This document shows positions 1 through 28,055 of a stretch of 64,000 bases of DNA, piece by piece (positions within the stretch are counted from its first letter, which is position 1; each line of letters opens with the position of its first letter). The translations under genes were made by a program, and so were the position numbers. The stretch lies in assembly GCF_034190915.1 (NCBI RefSeq), contig NW_026947514.1, positions 5,105,701 to 5,169,700 on the forward strand, read 5' to 3'. The DNA is from Cavia porcellus. Its lineage: Eukaryota; Chordata; Mammalia; Rodentia; Caviidae. The notes beneath the pieces are model-generated. The model did no database searches. It saw only the letters and a program-made list of their open reading frames with translations, and was not told the DNA's origin.

Positions 1-107
1 TTTGAAACCAGGGAGGGTGAATGTGTCCCTGGAGGAGCTCCGGGGAGAATCCAGTGCTTTGAGTTCCTACCGTGCCTGACCCAGGTGCTGCTGTGCTAGA
101 GCCAAGG

Positions 108-215
108 ATACAGCGGCAGATAAGACAGACACAGAGTCCATGGGACAGACAGACACTTAACAAGAGGTTGCACAAATAACTATCCAATTACCATTATGAG
201 GTGAGGGAAAACTCA
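108..215 (+). repeat. L2-like LINE 3'-end relic
   Basis: Diverged match to the familiar L2 tail pattern: ggatacagcgg, then gacagacag, then aacaagagg and cattatgaggtgag. The family is assigned from memory of the consensus, and the borders are approximate. Confidence 0.45.
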
Positions 216-574
216 ACTCAGTGACTTAGGTAGGGGTTTGTTAAGGGGTTTGTTTTTTTGAATGTACTATATTCAGGGGTTGAAAAAGAGGACTCGAGCC
301 AGGCCTGGAAGGCTATCTAGGTGCAGAGCCAAGCAGGGCTGCTAGGCAGGGGACAAGGAGTCCTGGGTTGACCCCAAGATAGGAGAGGCTCAGGGAGGTC
401 GGAGCGCCTTCGGGAGATCTGTCGCCTCCCAGGAACACCAGCCACAGGCATCATTGCCAACGCCATCTAACAGGAGCACAGGCTTCCGACATCAGCACCT
501 CTGGCTTGGGCTGGCAATGGACATCCTCTTCCAGAATGCTGAGGACTGAGGTTTTTAAAAGCGTGTCTAATACA

Positions 575-770
575 TTGTTTATTCACTCATTCAATAGATA
601 TTTATTGAGTAGCTGCAACATGCCAGGTGTTGGGGATCCACCAGCTGACATAGCGTCCCTGCCCTCCGGGGCTCACATTCTAAAGCAGAAGACACAGACA
701 GGCAACAGGTGTACAGACAAGCAACAAGTGACTTCAGGGTGATGGCCCCAGAGGAGCTTGAGGCTGGGGG
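575..770 (+). repeat. L2-like LINE 3'-end relic
   Basis: Contains tcattcaatagatatttatt, ccaggtgttggggatcc, tccctgccctccggggctca and cattctaaagcag, in the order of the L2 3' terminal consensus. An old mammalian repeat in CYP46A1 intron 1. Confidence 0.55.
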
Positions 771-1154
771 ACTAGGGAGATCTGTGTTCCGTGCTGCAGT
801 TCCCGGGCTTGGGAAGGGGGAATGGGGGTGGAGGAGCAGAGGACACGATGGTGGGGGGTGGACTGTGTAGCTCCAGCTCGGCTCTGAGATTCAGCAGGGC
901 CTCGCTGGCCCTGTCGGGGGCTTAAATTTGGAACTGGGTTTTCTAGCTCCAAAGTGACAGGATGCCCTCCGCACAGGGACTTAAATGCCACATCTACTCT
1001 AACCTGGAGGGGGCGCTGGATAGGGTCCAAGAACGGACTGGAAGTGCAGAGGCGACACAGGAGGGGGCATCCCAGGACAGACAGGAGACAGACACACCGG
1101 AAAGCGACCCATCGGCGCGCTCTGTACTTTGATCGGCAGGCCCTGTCCGCGTCC

Positions 1155-1320
1155 CAAAGTTAAGAGCACCCCCTTCCGAGTCAGGCAGACCCGGGGTGGA
1201 ATCCGGGCTCACCGACCCGCGTGACCTTGGGCAGGTGACTTCGCCTCCGCGGGCGCGCCTCAGTTTCCTGGTCTGAATGATGGGATGACAATAGCGCCTA
1301 CCTGACAGGGCTGTCGCTGT
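1155..1320 (-). repeat. MIR SINE, inverted
   Basis: Reads on the plus strand as the complement of MIR: gagtcaggcagacc, cgtgaccttgggcaggtgac, cctcagtttcctggtctgaa, gcctacctgacaggg. It lies inside the CpG-rich edge of the CYP46A1 promoter region, within intron 1. Confidence 0.75.
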
Positions 1321-1495
1321 CGTCGCGGCTGCGGGGCCCAGCCCGGCAGCTGCGGCTGCGGTGAGTAATCGCTGCTAAGAATAGTGAGCGCCCCAGCCCC
1401 GGGCACGGGCGCGGCCGCCGAGTCGAGGCGCCCCCGACCCCCGTGGCCCCCGCCCCGCCCCGACTCCCGCTGGCCCCTGCCCCACCCCCGCTCAC

Positions 1496-1614
1496 CTGGG
1501 CCGCGGCGGCCCGGGGATGTGCTCGTAGCGGCTGCGAGCGCGGTGCACGAAGGTGCAGCAGAGGCCGAAGGCAAGCAGCACGGCGCTGCCGAGCAGCAGC
1601 AGCCCGGGGCTCAT
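1496..1614 (-). CDS. CYP46A1: CYP46A1 coding exon 1 (cholesterol 24-hydroxylase N-terminus)
   Basis: This exon encodes the first 39 residues, plus two bases of the next codon, of the neuronal cytochrome P450 that 24-hydroxylates cholesterol for export from the brain. The peptide begins MSPGLLLLGSAVLLAF and continues through a basic segment (HRARSRYEH) into the Pro-rich hinge IPGPPRP. That is the ER signal anchor, stop-transfer and hinge layout of a microsomal P450, and it matches the human protein as I remember it. The ATG is the complement of 1612-1614. The donor is CCCAG|GTGAGC at 1496/1495, leaving AG as the start of a Ser codon, as in human. The rest of the gene, including the haem-binding cysteine, lies beyond the left edge. 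The frame stays open upstream of the ATG but has no earlier ATG. HHIPL1 lies upstream on the same strand. Confidence 0.95.
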
Positions 1615-1689
1615 GGCTCCGGGCCAGGCCAGGCCGGGGTCTGCGCCGGGAGCCGAGGGGGCGGGAGGCCGCGATCTGACTCCGCTGTC

Positions 1690-1950
1690 AGCGCCGCGAG
1701 CCGCCTGGGCCCCAGGCCCCGCGCAGCCCAGCACCGCCCCCGCCAGCTCGGCTCCGCCCCCGCCAGCTCGACCCCTCCCCGGCCGCACGGTCCCCGCCAA
1801 CCACGTGTCCGCCTCCGGCTCCTGCGCTCAGGATCCGCCCCCATTAGGCTCCGCCCCCGGACAAGCTCCGCCCCGTTCTCCACCTAGCCCCGCCCATGTT
1901 GGGTAGTATTGCCAATCATAACTTGGTTTCTGCCTCTGGCCCCGCCCCTC
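1690..1950 (-). promoter_or_regulatory. CYP46A1: CYP46A1 GC-box promoter / CpG island core
   Basis: Seven CCGCCC motifs (GC boxes on the minus strand) lie at 1734, 1754, 1835, 1851, 1868, 1890 and 1942. The first two sit in a 20-bp tandem duplication (1734-1753 and 1754-1773, 18/20 identical). An inverted CCAAT lies at 1912-1916 and no TATA box is evident. The human CYP46A1 promoter is known to be GC-rich, TATA-less and controlled by Sp factors, which fits. The CpG-rich zone spans roughly 1200-2020 and includes exon 1. Confidence 0.75.
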
Positions 1951-3473
1951 CCCGCCTCTCTGGCTCCAGCTCCGCCTCGATGCCGGCCCCGCCTAGAACG
2001 CGTTGTCGGGGCAACCCTGAATCTTCATCCCATGCTGCCTGCTGGCTCCACCCCTTTGGCGCCTCTAAATAACGGCGAATCCCCGCGCGCGGTCCTAGGC
2101 TCCTTCTTTTCTCCCATGCCAGCCATCAGATTCTCAGGTTCCGCCGCCTGTTCCCGGACCTCTCCCAGGAACCCTTGATCCCTACAGCTTTCCCAGTGGG
2201 ATCCCACAGAGCTTCCCTTGCGGATCTGTCCACGCAGAGATGCCACAGGCTGGTGACGAGGACCTGCGGGACTCGGGAAGCACGGGCTTGAGGACGAAGG
2301 GTCGCTCTGGCATCACCGGAGCCTCCCAGACCCAGGTCTGGAGTGAGGCCGGTGGGGGTAAAAGCTGGGTAGTCAGGGCCGCCCCCAGGGAAAGCCACAC
2401 GTGTGCCTGGGAGGTCAGGAAGTCACTGAGAAACAGCCAAGGCTCCTTTTCCTGTTGCGACCTGCCTCTACCCGGAATCACACAAGAAGCCAACTCTGGG
2501 AGTTCGGGTCCCCGACACCTGTCCCCAGAGAGCACCAGAGAGACAGCAGTGGATCCCTCCATGCAGGTCTTGCAGCCAGGCCTCTGTCCCGGCGCAGGCA
2601 CCTGGACCGGCGGGGGACTCGGGTTTGCCACGGCGCCCCCGTGTGGCACAAGAGGCAGCGGCAGGCGCGCGCCTGAGACAGGCCGGTGAGGTCACAGGTC
2701 CCCAGGGCTTGGGGCAATGGAGAGGGAGGCTGAGGCGATAAGGAGGGGGGCGCCGACTTGCTGTATGACCTCAGCTGAGGTAGGGTGATCAGCTAGAGAA
2801 GAATGACGTGTCCACGGTACTACCCAGCTCCTGGGGCCGTGTGGAGCTCCTTTGTGTGGCTCTGTCTCTCTGGGCCACTGGGGGCAGCGCCAGGTCCTGA
2901 ACAGCTCTGGGCACAGGCTGGGGCCCACAGAATGCAGGCACGGAGCAGCATCCGGGTAAGGTGGCCAGCGTGAGCCCGACCAGCCAGGGCACAGCAGAGA
3001 GGCCTGCGTTAATATTCGTGGGAGCATCAGGCGCCACTATGGCCCACCCCAGCATTTCTGTCTAGAGCCACCTCTGACCCCGACTGGGGGCAGCTCTGCT
3101 GCCTCATCCACTCTGTCCCATGGCCCTCTCATTTGATGCTCCCAAGTGAGGTGCAATCAATTGGGGGACACAGGCTGCGCATGAGGAGCTGGTCCTGGGG
3201 CTGAGGGCCCTTTTCCACTGCCAGCCGCCAGCAGAGGGCGCTGCCCAGAGGCACCTGGCCAACCACGTGCCCTGCGGTCCACCATAACAGCCGCTGGCCA
3301 CCTGTGGCCCCTGAGCGCTTGAAAGACTGTCAACCCAAGTTGGGATGTTGTCTGTCCATAAAATACCAGATTTCATATATGTAATACCTAGAAAACTAAA
3401 ACAGCACTGATTTTAAATATTGCTTAAATTTTAATATGTTGGGTTAAATATAGTTAAAATCACTCCCACTAGT

Positions 3474-3608
3474 GTCTTTTTACTTTTTTTTTTTTTTTTT
3501 TTGTCTTTTTCCTTTTTATCGGTACCGGGGATCGAACTCACGACTGCCTGCTTTACAAGGCAGGCGCTTATGCCGCTGAGCTAAATCCCCAGCCGTCTTT
3601 TTACTTTT
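3474..3608 (-). repeat. ID-type (tRNA-derived) SINE with target-site duplication
   Basis: The minus strand reads GGCTGGGGATTTAGCTCAGC and onward to GATCCCCGGTACCG and an A-rich tail (3594 down to about 3488). A 14-bp direct repeat, gtctttttactttt, flanks it exactly at 3474-3487 and 3595-3608. The perfect duplication and intact Pol III A-box-like (TAGCTCAGCGG) and B-box-like (GAGTTCGATCC) motifs suggest a fairly young insertion. Confidence 0.9.
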
Positions 3609-4009
3609 AACATGGCTCCTGGAAACATCTTCATTGCTCCAGTGGCAAACGTTATGCCCCGATGGGCCAGCACTGATACGGATGGCAGCTCCTGAGTCTG
3701 CCCCTCTAGCCAAAAGCATCAGCAGGGTCAGGAGGCACAGCAGAGGTGGCTGCAGTCTCTCAGGGGCCTGGCAGGATGGCGGGGGAGCCCAGTGCAGGAG
3801 GAGGACCAGGCACTGCGGGATGTGCCTCTGACACCTCCAGGTGTCAGGGCAGCAGGACACTGGTGTTGGGGCGCTTGTGGTATGCAGTCGGTGCCCAATA
3901 AAAGCTGGTAACCCTGTGGCACACCTGTCCCCACTCTGCCCTGCACAGCTGGCAGCTGCCACTGTGGCTACCTCCAGCCTCATGCTCTGCTTTCTGTCCA
4001 GCAAGCACC

Positions 4010-4135
4010 TGAAACATGCCAAGCACTTTTGCCGTGCTTGGTCATTTTTTTGTCCGGCAACCCCACTGGTTCCACTGTGGGGGAAGTGACCGCCCCAAGG
4101 TCACATGGCCAGGACTGATACCTGGGCTCTAGCTT
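4010..4135 (+). repeat. MIR SINE relic
   Basis: Includes catgccaagcac, then ggaagtgaccgccccaaggt, cacatggccagg and cctgggctctag, matching the MIR core and 3' half. Confidence 0.6.
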
Positions 4136-4797
4136 CCTTGAACCTTCAGCCAAACCTCACAGCCACGTCTCTGCAAGGACAGGGTCCCTTGGACAGCTGG
4201 AGGATGCCCACTGCTCGTGGCTATCAGGGCTGCCAGGACAGAGGGAATTTCCTGTTGTCAGAGGAGAGGGGTGGTCACCCTGGCTGTGACCCAGCTGGGA
4301 GCCTGGGGAACAAACAAGATGAAGGTTCAAGCGAGGCTTCCTGGGGGACCCCACATGTTTCTGCAGCTGGAGCCAGGATGAGCCCTGCACGTTGGATCCC
4401 TGCAGCAGTGGGGGCAGAGGACCGTAGCAAGTTGTGGCCCTATGAGGACCCCTTCCCTCCCCAGTGCTGCTGGGTGGCAAACCTTAAGTGAGGGGCAGGG
4501 TCTCCATGCATGCACCCTGGCTGAGCCTGTGTGCCCATTTGCACACCCACGGGCTCCTCCTGGGGACTTGGAACTCAATGCCCTGGGGACAGCAGTTGTG
4601 GCTCCAGAGTGGACTGCCCAGATGCAAACGTGAGTACTGGCTGTGTGACATCTGGCTCATGACAACTTCTCTAGGCCTCTGTTTCCACATTATAAAATGG
4701 AGGGGGCAGGACGTTGGAGGATGACTCTTCCTCACCTTCTGAGATGCCGGACCCCAGCCAAGCCTCTACAAGGTCTGAAAGACGTTCTGGAAATAGA

Positions 4798-4935
4798 GGA
4801 AAAGACGGACACGGCAGCACACACTCGATGGCTGAAGCAGGAAGATCACCAGCCTGAAGCCAGCCTGGGCTACATACTGTGGCCAGCCTTGTGTCACAGT
4901 GAAACACTGCCCCCAAAACCAAACAATACAGAACA
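4798..4935 (+). repeat. B1-type SINE, diverged
   Basis: Contains ggctgaagcaggaagatcac, cagcctgggctacat and a C/A-rich tail, the pattern of an old B1 copy. Confidence 0.65.
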
Positions 4936-7229
4936 AACAACAGAGGGGAAGCGTCCTGCTTGGAAGGCGCACTGACCAGAGGGCAGAGGGCTGTCCGTGT
5001 GGGCCAGAGCTCTCCATAGACAGCAGCTGGGGTTGGTGAGCGTGGTCACTGTGCTGCCCTGGCCCTGCAGGACCAGCCACCTGTTCTGTGGTAGTGACAG
5101 TCACCTGCCAAGGGCCCTGCTAGTTCCAGCACTGTCCATGGTGTTCCTGCCCACCCCCCGAAGATGCCACACAGCCATCCTCAGGCAGCTGGAGGCCTTG
5201 AGGAGGCCTCCGGGTCAGCATCTGCTTCCCTCAGGGCAGGCAGCGGCGCTGGGCTGGGCCCTGGGCTGGTGGCCACGCCTTCCTGGGGGCAGCAGCACTG
5301 CAGTTAGCAAGAAGCCAGTTCTAGGGCAGATACAGCTCCTGTTCAGGCTTGGGCTCTTCCCTCCTTGGCTGGGCATTTAACTTGTGTGTGCCTGTTTCCC
5401 CTGCTGTGACTCCTGAGGACTGAGTTGGCCCAAGCTGTTCGGTCCTTAGAACTGAGCCCCATACCCAGGCCACACTCAATAGCTACTGGTGACCTCCACG
5501 TGAAATGCTAAGAGACAGACAAGCCTCAGGGGCATGCAGAGCCAGGAGGGTGACAGGAGGTCCCCATGTAAAGGAAGACAGGCCCAGAAATGGAGAAGGA
5601 AAAAAGGTAAAGGAGTTCATCAGTGGACAACTGTGGCATGTGCATGGGACGCTTGACCCCTGCCCACAGCTTGCAGGGCACCACGTGCCAATGCCACTAA
5701 CTTGGAAAACGACTTTGTCTCTTCTGGCCTCAAAGGGCCCTGCAGCAGCCAGTATGCTCAGGTAGGGGTTGGTCCATCATCCCCAAATCGCACCGTTCCC
5801 CCAGTCACCCCATAGCTCCCCTCCCCCCAGGCAATGCTCCCTGATGGGTGCTGCAGGAGGGTGCCTGGTCCCTGGGGCAGGGGGCACTGCTCAGCTGCCA
5901 CCCCCCTCCTGCTAGCAGCCATGCGGCTTTCTCCCGTGCCCTGCTCTTTTCTCTGTCCTTTGACGTCTGTAACAACTGAGCCAACCATTGACAGCCAAAA
6001 GCTCCCTGGCCTCAAATTTTAGTCGAGGATGATGCCGGCACTTTCCCACACCAGGCCTGCAACAGGCTCACTGCTCTGTGGCCAGCTCAACCCAGAACTC
6101 CATGGAGGTAAAGCAGGTGACCGTCACCACCTGTGACATGGACCCGTCTGCTCATCCTACCCAGCCTCCACTGTCCTTAAGTCCCCCAAGGCCTGGCTAA
6201 GGACCTCATGAGTATGGAAACTTTTGCCAGGAAACAAAACTGAGCTGCAGGCCAGGTCACCTTGCATCCCAGCTCCCAGACTGGCAGGTGGGGGCAGATA
6301 AGACACTGGAGGGACTGGCAGACAGTCACGTTGTTGGCACAGTCTTGGGGACAGTGTCACAGTTCCACCGGTCCCAAAGTGTGGTGGCCCGTACGTGCGG
6401 CTGCAGGAATCAGAGAATCCCTGAGGTGCCAGAACAAGGCGCTAATGGAGGTGACAGTGGTGGCCCCAGTGGTGTCAACATGGCCTCAAGCCTGGCAAGC
6501 TGCTGGCAGAAGGGGCTTCTGTCCCAGGACGGCAGGCAACCGGCACCTGTCCCAGGGCTGCCACATGGGTTCGCATGATAGCAAAGCGAGGCTGGCAGGT
6601 GGCCTCGGAGACCTCCAGCTCCCAGCCAGCTGTCCGAGGATGGGCGCTGGCTCCCTCCTAGGCACACTGGCCTTCTGGTAGGCAGTCGCTGCCAAGGGCA
6701 ACCTGGCCTCTCTTGCTTCAGGGGACGTCCTGCTGCGCCTGAGGGCAGCTGAGACTGTGTTTCCGCGTCACACTGCACAGCTGGCCGGCACCTCCCTGGC
6801 ACCTTCCTCCTCTGTCCTGGGCACGGCAGGCCTAGCCTCTCCCCCGAGCTGCCACCTCTGTCTCTGTTCTTGATGTCAGGGGCCACATCTGCCCCGGAGT
6901 GTGGCCACCTGCTGTCCTTGCATCCCAGGGCCAGTGCTCCTGCTGCTTCTGGGACGCTGGGAGGGAAAAAGCAGCCACGCTGCCCCAGCCCAGGCGCTGG
7001 CGCGACGTCCACAGCAGGAACGCAGGGAGGGGCGCCCAGGACGCGCCCGCACCGCACGCCAGTACAGGACAGGCACGGCGGGCCACCAGGTCACCACTCG
7101 GGCCCGCCCACGCCAGCTCTGCATCGGCCTCAGCTCAGCGCCAGGCACACGGGGCAGAGGGACTGGAGCAGGGCTGCTCTCCGCACAGCGTGCTTCACCT
7201 ACGAGTCTCAATCTCTCTTTTTTTTTTTT

Positions 7230-23900
<16,671 letters not shown>

Positions 23901-24077
23901 CCCCGGGCAGGGTGCGGTGCAGGCCGCCCCGGCCTCGGTCTCCTCCCACCCGAGGCACTGGTAGCCAGGAAGGCATCAGAGCCACTGCTACCGTGGCCTG
24001 CACCCCTGGCTTCCTGCTCCGGACCCCAGGAGGAAGGAAGAGCCAAGGATCAAGGATTTCAGGGAGCTACTCAAATG

Positions 24078-24208
24078 GGGGCGTGGCCGGCCTTGGGGTT
24101 GCCGGCCTGTAATCCCAGCATTGGGGAGGCTGAGGCAGGAGGCTCACAAATTCAAGGCCCACCTGGGGGGTACATGGTGAGACCCTGTCTCAAAAATAAA
24201 CCAAAAAT
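24078..24208 (+). repeat. B1-type SINE
   Basis: cctgtaatcccagcattggg, gaggctgaggcaggaggctc, gagaccctgtctcaaaaata. Confidence 0.92.
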
Positions 24209-24658
24209 GTGGGTGTGGTATAAAAGGCAGGTGTTACTGGGCCTTAAAGAAAGTGAAACCCCAACCTGGGGGAGGGAGGGAAGGTGTGGCAGGACCCCCC
24301 CAGCCCACCTGGGGCTCCCATCCTGGCTCTCTCTGTCCATCTACTCCACCAGGGGCCTGGCAGGTCTCCTCGTATGAGTACCTGGTTCTCCACCTGTGCA
24401 CACCTGCACTGCGTCATCCCCCCAGACCAATGGTGGCCACATAGGAAGCCCCTGGTGCTCTCCCAGGTGAACCCCAGCAATCACCCCTCCCTTCAGTGCT
24501 TCCTGCTATCTGCATCCTGAAAACTTCTACTTGCTCTTCTTGGCCCCAACTCCCATGCCCCTCCTCTGCAGGTCTCTTTGGGCTGTCCTGGGGGACTGGG
24601 TCTGAGTCTTTGGGCCAGAGGCCTGGTGGGGCTGGGGTGGATTAGATGAGGCAGACAA

Positions 24659-24659
<1 letters not shown>

Positions 24660-24707
<48 letters not shown>
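24660..24707 (+). repeat. (CA)n microsatellite
   Basis: About 24 uninterrupted CA/AC dinucleotides. Confidence 0.98.
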
Positions 24708-24709
<2 letters not shown>

Positions 24710-25242
24710 ACACATACACACAGGCCCAGACATTCGTGCAGTCAGGGGACAGCTTCTTGGTGTCACACTGTCCCCACCCTCTCATAGGGACCTCCTTGTC
24801 TCTTAGCTTCACATGTGGATGCCAGCTGTCCATCTGGGGCCTGCTCAGGCTGTGCCAGGCTTCCTGGCTCAGGGGAGGCGGCGCTGGGGTCATGGAGGGG
24901 AGGCTGGGGACTGTGAGAGCCTTGACCAGGCCCCTGCAGGGATACAGTAACTGCAAGAGCTGAGATGCAGTCTGCAGGGGCTGGTGTGTGGGGTGGCTTC
25001 TGGGAAGCCCACCAGGCTCTCACAGGGAAGAGACACGAAGGCCCCTCGGGGAGGGAGGGAGGACAGGACAAGGTCCCATTGGGAAGCTCTGAGTGCCCGA
25101 AGGAGGCCTGTGCTGGGAAAAAATCCCCTGGGCCTTGTCCAGGGTGGGAAGGTGCCACCTGCTGTGGCTGCCACCTAAGGGGTAGGAGCTAAGAGCCGAT
25201 GGGGGCACTGCCCAGAGACATGGATTGATTGATGACTGATGG

Positions 25243-25345
25243 TTGATTGATTTTTTTGAGACAGGATCTCTCCATGTGGCCCCAACTAGACTGCAATTCA
25301 CAGGGATCCTCCTGTCTCAGCCTCCCAGTGTGCTGGGAGGCCTTG
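25243..25345 (-). repeat. B1-type SINE
   Basis: Inverted: ttttttgagacaggatctct, ggatcctcctgtctcagcct, cccagtgtgctggga. Confidence 0.85.
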
Positions 25346-25802
25346 AAATGGGGACCTCCCCATGACTACCACCATTTGGGGATCACAGGAACACGGGTTT
25401 CAGCTGTGCGTATCACAGCCACACTCCAGGACCCACCCCCTGCGGAATTCTTAGGGGTCTTGGACAGGAAGGGGACAGGACAGGGACACTTGGGCACGCA
25501 AAGCTTCTCAAGCTGTGGCTGCAGCCAGCATTAGACGCCCCTGCCCACAGCCAGACCCACATAACCCTCACCGCGACGCCCGCCCACATCCCTGGTCCAG
25601 CGCTGTCACAGCGCTGCAGCGCAGAGGGCATCATGGGATGAGACAGAGGGACAGGACGCAGACAAGGTGAGGACCAGTGCCACAGGGCCGGGCAGCGGAT
25701 TGGAAATGACCGCGGCTGGCACGACAGGACCCTGGTGCTAAGGACTGAGCCGACCAGTGGCAGGAGCCAAGAGGAGCCTCAAGAAGTAAACACGAGAAGG
25801 GT

Positions 25803-25985
25803 CAGCACGTGGGCATGCGCCTGCAGCCCCAGCAGCCCAGGAGGCAGGGCAGGAGGGTCCCCGGCTCAAGCCCAGCCTGCACAGCTTAGGGACTTCGTGA
25901 GACCCCGTCTCAACATAAAATGGGAGAAAACGGCTGGCCGGTGGTCAGTGTGAGGCCCTGGGTCCAATCCTAGAACCAGAAAATA
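25803..25985 (+). repeat. B1-ID fusion SINE
   Basis: B1 half: gcccagcctgcacagcttag, gagaccccgtctcaacataa. ID half: ggctggccggtggtcagtgt, ctgggtccaatcctagaacc. Confidence 0.8.
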
Positions 25986-25986
25986 G

Positions 25987-26045
25987 AAGCAGGGCTTGAT
26001 GGTAGAGCACGTGCTGGCCTACACAAAGCCCGCACAGCAGAAAGG
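25987..26045 (+). repeat. ID-like fragment
   Basis: gcagggcttgatggtagagc, acgtgctggcctacac resembles an ID 5' half. Confidence 0.5.
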
Positions 26046-26134
26046 AAAGGGAAAGAAAATTGAAAGTATACCAGGAGTCAGAAGCAGTGTAACCAAAACA
26101 AAAAGCGCTCGGTAAGCTCACAGGAATCTGAGCT

Positions 26135-26270
26135 TGTTTTGTTTCGTTTCTTGAGACGGTCTCGTGATGCAGTTTTGAACTACGTAACGCAGGCTGGCCC
26201 CGAGTTTACAGAGATCCTCCTGCCTCGGCCTCCTGAGTGTTGAGGTGAGCGTGTGCCAGCACACCCACCT
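26135..26270 (-). repeat. B1-type SINE
   Basis: Inverted: tttcttgagacggtctcgtg, aacgcaggctggccccgag, gatcctcctgcctcggcctc. Confidence 0.85.
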
Positions 26271-26624
26271 TGTGCACTGCTGAGGGCAAAAGAAACGGTG
26301 AGCCTGAAGCAGGGCGCAGGCGCTTTCCAAACTGCGCGAGAAGAAAAAGTTAGAAAACAAGCAACACAGCCAAGAAGCGGGGCCGTTTGGAAAGTTTAAC
26401 ATTTAAATTTGGAAAACCGGTAAGAGAAAAAGACCAAGAAAAGGTGGAGGGGAAATCCGAAGTAAAAACAGCCAAGCATGTCTACAGCTGATGGCAGAAA
26501 CCAAACAACAGGTCCAGAGACAGAAAAGAGCAAAAGCAGGATACAAAAGCCAGAAATCTACACATAGGCAAATCGTACTCAAACTGTGGAATCCGAAACA
26601 CAAGGAGAAATGCTGAAAGAAATT

Positions 26625-26712
26625 TGTCTAACAGCACTCCAGAAGCTGAGGCAGGAGGATCCACAAGAGGTCACGGTGAGCCTGGGCCATGTGGTGAGAC
26701 CTTGCCTCAGGA
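26625..26712 (+). repeat. B1-type SINE
   Basis: agcactccagaagctgaggc, aggaggatccaca, gagaccttgcctcagg; its tail has grown into the GAAA repeat that follows. Confidence 0.8.
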
Positions 26713-26723
26713 AGAAAGAAGGA

Positions 26724-26779
<56 letters not shown>

Positions 26780-26785
26780 AAGAAA
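26711..26785 (+). repeat. (GAAA)n / (GA)n microsatellite
   Basis: Tandem gaaa units with an inner ga run, arising at the B1 tail. Confidence 0.95.
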
Positions 26786-27024
26786 TTTGTATCTAAATTA
26801 AATGTGACTATTGCTTTTTAAAAAAAGAGAGTCAGAAATCCTGAAAGAAACCAAAACTCTCTTTTGAAACCAGGAGCGATGAGACAGAAGTGAGTTGGGG
26901 AGACCCACCAGCTTGCAAACCTCTGTTGGCCAAAGGGACACAAAGGCTTCCCCCAAAACCCTAGAGCTGGAGGGATGCATCCCCGGCAGACAGGGAAACC
27001 CCCTGAGGTAAAACACGTTCTTCA

Positions 27025-27180
27025 AGTCAGGGCACACCTGTCATCCTAGCTACCAGTAGGCTGAGCCAGGAGGGTCACGAGCTAGAGGCCCGGCTGAGCC
27101 TCCCAGTAAGAGGAGGCTGGGGAGCAGCTCAGTGGCAGAGCACTCGCCGAGTCCACCCAAGACCGCAGGAGTGACCTCCA
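27025..27180 (+). repeat. B1-ID fusion SINE, diverged
   Basis: cacacctgtcatcctagcta, aggctgagccaggagggtca, then ggctggggagcagctcagtg and gcagagcactcgccgag. Confidence 0.75.
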
Positions 27181-27420
27181 CACCACACCTCCGCCACAGT
27201 CAAAAGACAAAAAAAGCTTGGAAGAAGTTCAAGCCATTCCTCTGGTACCTGTTTTGTTTTAAAAATCTTCTAGTATCTATGCTAATTTGCTTCCTCTCCA
27301 CCACAGTTTCTCTTGGTTCACTGAGAATAATGTGCTGTTACCTGTTTGGGGTTTTAGGAGCCGCTCTGTCTACGGCTTGTATTCTGAGGAAGCTTTGGGC
27401 CAGCCTTTCAAAATTATGAA

Positions 27421-27565
27421 ATGTGGTGTAATCCCAGCACTCAGGAGGCTGAGGCAGGAGGATCGATGCAAGTTCCAGGCCAGCTTGGGCTACAAAGTGA
27501 GTTCAAGGCTAGCCTGAACGGCATAGCAAAACCCTGTCTCACAAAGACAATCAATCAATCAATAA
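27421..27565 (+). repeat. B1-type SINE with internal duplication
   Basis: gtggtgtaatcccagcactc, ggctgaggcaggaggatcga, cttgggctacaaagtgagtt, caaggctagcctgaacgg, aaaaccctgtctcac. Confidence 0.93.
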
Positions 27566-27789
27566 ATGACAAAACATTATGATACACAATGCATTAGCAA
27601 TTGTTATTGTCTGGTTATTCTGTTATGAAACTTTGGTGTTTTTTCATAGATATAAGAAAAGTGCTTTTAAAATATATTTTCTTTATTAACCTCTCTTTGT
27701 ATTGTGTTTCCATTTAAAAAGGGTTGGGGCTGATCATCAGAGAAACACACATTAAAATAGCACCAGGCCCTCCCTGAAGACCTGAGTGC

Positions 27790-27861
27790 TACCAGGGATC
27801 AAACTCACAACCACCTGCTTGCAAGGCAGGAGCTTATGCCGCTAAGCTAAATCCCCAGCCC
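27790..27861 (-). repeat. ID-type SINE
   Basis: Inverted: accagggatcaaactcacaa, ctgcttgcaaggcaggagct, tatgccgctaagctaaatcc. Confidence 0.9.
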
Positions 27862-27909
27862 CTAAGAGGGCTCTTTTTAAAGCCTGTCTTTTAAATTTTA
27901 CTTGTGCGT

Positions 27910-28055
27910 TGGCCTCTGAGACAGGGTCTCACCATGTGGTCCAGGCTGCCCTTGAATTCACTGTATATAGCCCAGACTGGCTGGACCTTGTGGCAATCCT
28001 CCTGCCTCAGCCTCCCAAGGGCTGGGGTTACAGGCTGGGCCACCAGGCCAGGCCC
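27910..28055 (-). repeat. B1-type SINE
   Basis: Inverted: tctgagacagggtctcacca, tccaggctgcccttgaattc, tcctcctgcctcagcctccc. Confidence 0.92.

Larger units (their letters stand above)
1..1495 (-). other. CYP46A1: CYP46A1 intron 1, 5' part
   Basis: This is intronic sequence following coding exon 1, starting with GTGAGC at 1495. It holds two L2-like LINE relics and an inverted MIR, listed separately. No second exon is visible. The part next to the exon (about 1200-1495) belongs to the promoter CpG island. Confidence 0.8.
1951..7229. other. Spacer between HHIPL1 3' end and CYP46A1 promoter
   Basis: About 5.3 kb with no supported coding exon. It should contain the HHIPL1 3'UTR, whose end I cannot place. 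The only ATTAAA-type hexamer I noted on the minus strand is near 3429-3434, far from the stop codon. One ID SINE with clear target-site duplication, one B1 relic and one MIR are listed separately; the rest is non-repetitive, GC-rich sequence in which I recognise nothing. Confidence 0.6.

Noticed and set aside
1384..1906. Plus-strand Pro/Ala/Arg-rich frames over the CYP46A1 promoter
   Set aside because: GC-rich CpG-island sequence opposite CYP46A1 exon 1; a divergent transcript is possible but nothing in the sequence supports a protein.
24493..24963. Val-Cys / Thr-His repeat frames
   Set aside because: Products of the CA microsatellite at 24660-24707.
27132..27419. 95-codon hydrophobic plus-strand frame
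   Set aside because: Starts within a B1-ID relic and runs into AT-rich sequence; no family recognised, no promoter or splice context.
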